From: Paragorgia papillata
Taxonomy: Eukaryota > Cnidaria > Anthozoa > Scleralcyonacea > Coralliidae
Assembly: GCA_035771165.1 (NCBI GenBank)
Contig: JAWNZC010000288.1
Coordinates: forward strand, 62,001 to 126,000
Reading direction: 5' to 3'
DNA length: 64,000 nucleotides
Shown: one piece after another, positions 61,733 through 64,000 of the stretch
How positions within the stretch are numbered: position 1 is the stretch's first letter
Layout of the letters: every line of letters begins with the position of its first letter
Position numbers and translations under genes: made by a program
The notes under the pieces: generated by a model
What the model saw: only the letters and a program-made list of their open reading frames with translations
Database searches by the model: none
Told to the model about the DNA's origin: nothing

Positions 61733-64000
61733 CTAAAAAAAAGAAGAGTAACCACTATAGTTGCAGTAAAATAAAAGTAGTGTGCTGCGTAGGCAGTGTA
61801 GAAACAACAATCGAAATATATAAGGTTAGATATACTGCCGAAACAGAGAACGTAGGAGTCTAACGTTTCGAGCGAAGGCCCTTCGTCAGAGAGAAACGTT
61901 AGACTCCTACGTCACTCTTTACGTTTCTCTCTGACGAAGGGCCTTCGCTCGAAACGTTAGACTCCTACGTTCTCTGTTTCGGCAGTGTATCTATAACCTT
62001 ACTATATTTCGATAGTTGCAGTAACTACAGTTGAACCCCTATTAACCCCGCTTAAGAGGGGTGTCCGCTTAAAAGGGATTGCACAGTAGGGGGTACGCAT
62101 GTGGTGACAAGCTTTTACGGTTTATATTAGCCTGCGTAGCCTGCGCTGGGGTGATAGGGGAAGGGAGCGCCTGCAGGCGCCTATTGTTATTTTTCGTGCC
62201 GCCCCCTAATTAAAACAATGTATTTTTGTAGCCTAGTTTCTAGGCCTTTTGTTTCCGTCATGTGCTTGGCCGCGTAATCAGTTTGGGTTCTTGGGAAGAC
62301 TGGGGAGAGGCTGGAAACGAGAAGGCCTAGCAACATTCGTAAAAAGGTCCTGCCCAGAATCGTTCTGGCCCTTCGAGTGTTCCTGGGATCTAGTATACAT
62401 CTACCGTAGACAACACTGAGCGACAGTATAAAAGCACAAGGATATCTGTGAAGATTTTACCAAAGATCTTGGCGATCGAAAGAAGGGAATTATGGAATAT
62501 ATTCCAATTGGAGCTCGGAATGAAAATGTAACTGTTTAACTTTCAACTTTTGGCGGTTGCAGAAGGAAAGCTAGCGATAAGAAAGCTAGGCTAGTGAAAC
62601 TTCGTCGATCCGAGGTGAGCAGGCTTGTATTGTTTTATGCAGATGGAATATTAAATGTCGAAAAACACTTAGAACATCATAATATCACAACTCTAGAGAC
62701 TAGGCTAGTATTTTTGGAAGTTGTCAATTTCAAAAACCTGAGCTAAATAGCTTAATTAATTTGGAAGTTGATCGAATAAAAACACGTCATTCTAGAATTA
62801 ACTAAAATAGCACAGTTATGAATGAGCATGTGTATCAAAGTGCTTTCTTGATTCAGGAATTTGTGTGGTATATGTTCGCTGTGTTAGCGTCTGACAACAT
62901 TATATTATTCTGCTGCTGCTATATGTTGGCTGGTTTACAGTTATAAATGTTATAAACAATTTATGTTGAGTGGGCTACAGAAAGCTCAGACAGATTATTT
63001 TTGTAGTTATAAAACATGTGTATGTAACGACTATGACGATCAATAATATAATCATAACATACCGCGAAGCAATAATAGAATAATAGTTAAATTCTATAAT
63101 AGTGAATGTTATTTTCCACTCACAACTGGCGCTGATGGCCACTGCAGCCGGAGAAGTACGCCTGAGTAGATCCCACTGATTCGAATCAAAGCGATTATAA
63201 GAAATTCTAAATTAAATGATGTTTTGGCAAACCAATGCATGTCAGACAATTAATTCAGTTACTCGCCGTTAAGCCGAAGGGGCCACGTCTTGCGTGAAAA
63301 TCTGACAGTAATTAACTGTTGGAAAACCAGCGAATAAACATTTTCCTTTGGATGCACATGCAGCTGCCACTCTCTCAGTCGCAGTTTATTTTGAATTCGT
63401 TTCCTTCTACTATGCAAGGCACATTTTCGCAACGCTCTGCAGCGGAAATTCAAACTCTCTTGATTGATAGGTCATTAGCGTGTCAACCAATAGATTGCGA
63501 GCGAACGCTATACACGAAAAATAACAATGGGTGACTGCGCAGGCGCTCCTTTCACTGTCCGTCCCAATCCCCAGCGCCGGCTACGCAGGCTAGGTTTATA
63601 TCAGACTAGTTCCTAGTCCTCTTTTCTCTCGAACGTATTTTGGTGACGTCACAGAATAGGGATCGAGCGAGAGGACTAGCGGAAAATGTTCATCTTTATC
63701 TATCATGAATCCTGCTGGAGCTCGGATTCTTTAATCTTTATGAACGAGGGCACTTAAATAAACTTCTTCTTGAGAGCAGACAGCAAACGAGTAGGTTTCT
63801 TTGTATTACATTACGTTAAAAGAGGTTGTTACATACGAGGCTTTATAAAGTAGTGTTCGGCGTAGGAAGTGATTGTATTGAAACACATTTTTACAAATCG
63901 AAATATGCTATTTTAACGTTTCGGCAGTAGACCAACCTTGCTATATGATGTTATAAAGAATTGTGCAGACCGACGTGAGTGTTATCTGCCTTGGTTTTCC

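Larger units (their letters stand above)
52359..64000. repeat. Tandem segmental duplication, copy 4 (cut by window end)
   Basis: Fourth copy, 11,642 bp visible. It is essentially the same as copy 3 apart from the AT and CAA/CCA tract lengths. The window ends inside the intron between the two DENND4-like exons, so the upstream DENND4 exon, the SINE pair and the 38-bp minisatellite of this copy are not visible. The array may continue. Confidence 0.96.

Overview
This is animal nuclear DNA, AT-rich and intron-rich, with many palindromic MITEs, 5S-derived SINEs, microsatellites and minisatellites. The style of the repeats suggests a cnidarian, probably an anthozoan such as a stony coral; that placement is inference. 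There is no bacterial-type gene organisation.

The dominant fact is a direct tandem array of a roughly 17-kb unit. Copy 1 is 1-17864, copy 2 is 17865-35338, copy 3 is 35339-52358, and copy 4 starts at 52359 and runs off the window. Copies are nearly identical base for base and differ mainly by repeat-length changes, a few small indels, one transposon insertion (copy 1) and one 1.8-kb deletion (copy 1).

Each unit carries two sets of exons on the minus strand. (a) Ten consecutive exons encode the C-terminal WD40 propeller of the U4/U6 snRNP protein PRPF4, from the WSGLCKLW motif to the natural stop. All splice sites and phases are consistent, giving about 268 codons with no disruption. I find no exon for the N-terminal half (roughly the first 240 residues of the family). 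(b) About 425 bp upstream of these on the same strand lies a 57-bp exon, and 3.5 kb further upstream a 196-bp exon. Both encode part of the MABP domain of a DENND4 (Crag-type) Rab guanine-exchange factor. The rest of DENND4 is not seen. Each unit is therefore a chimera: 5' DENND4 exons run into 3' PRPF4 exons, and the splice phases do not match across the join. The simplest model is a tandem duplication with one breakpoint in a PRPF4 intron and the other in a DENND4 intron.

Copy 1 also holds a 2,866-bp DNA transposon (2279-5144) with terminal inverted repeats and a TTAA target duplication. It encodes an intact 601-residue DDE transposase of the Mutator-like/Kolobok-like type. It interrupts a palindromic MITE that is uninterrupted in copies 2-4, so the empty site can be read directly.

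The rest of each unit is intron or intergenic sequence. It includes a long CAA/CCA tract inside a PRPF4 intron, a 21-bp minisatellite in another PRPF4 intron, a 36-bp-class minisatellite between the DENND4 and PRPF4 exons, a roughly 38-bp minisatellite near the end of the unit, an AT microsatellite, an inverted pair of 5S rRNA-derived SINEs beside a DENND4 exon, at least eight palindromic MITEs, and a weak plus-strand two-exon gene candidate.
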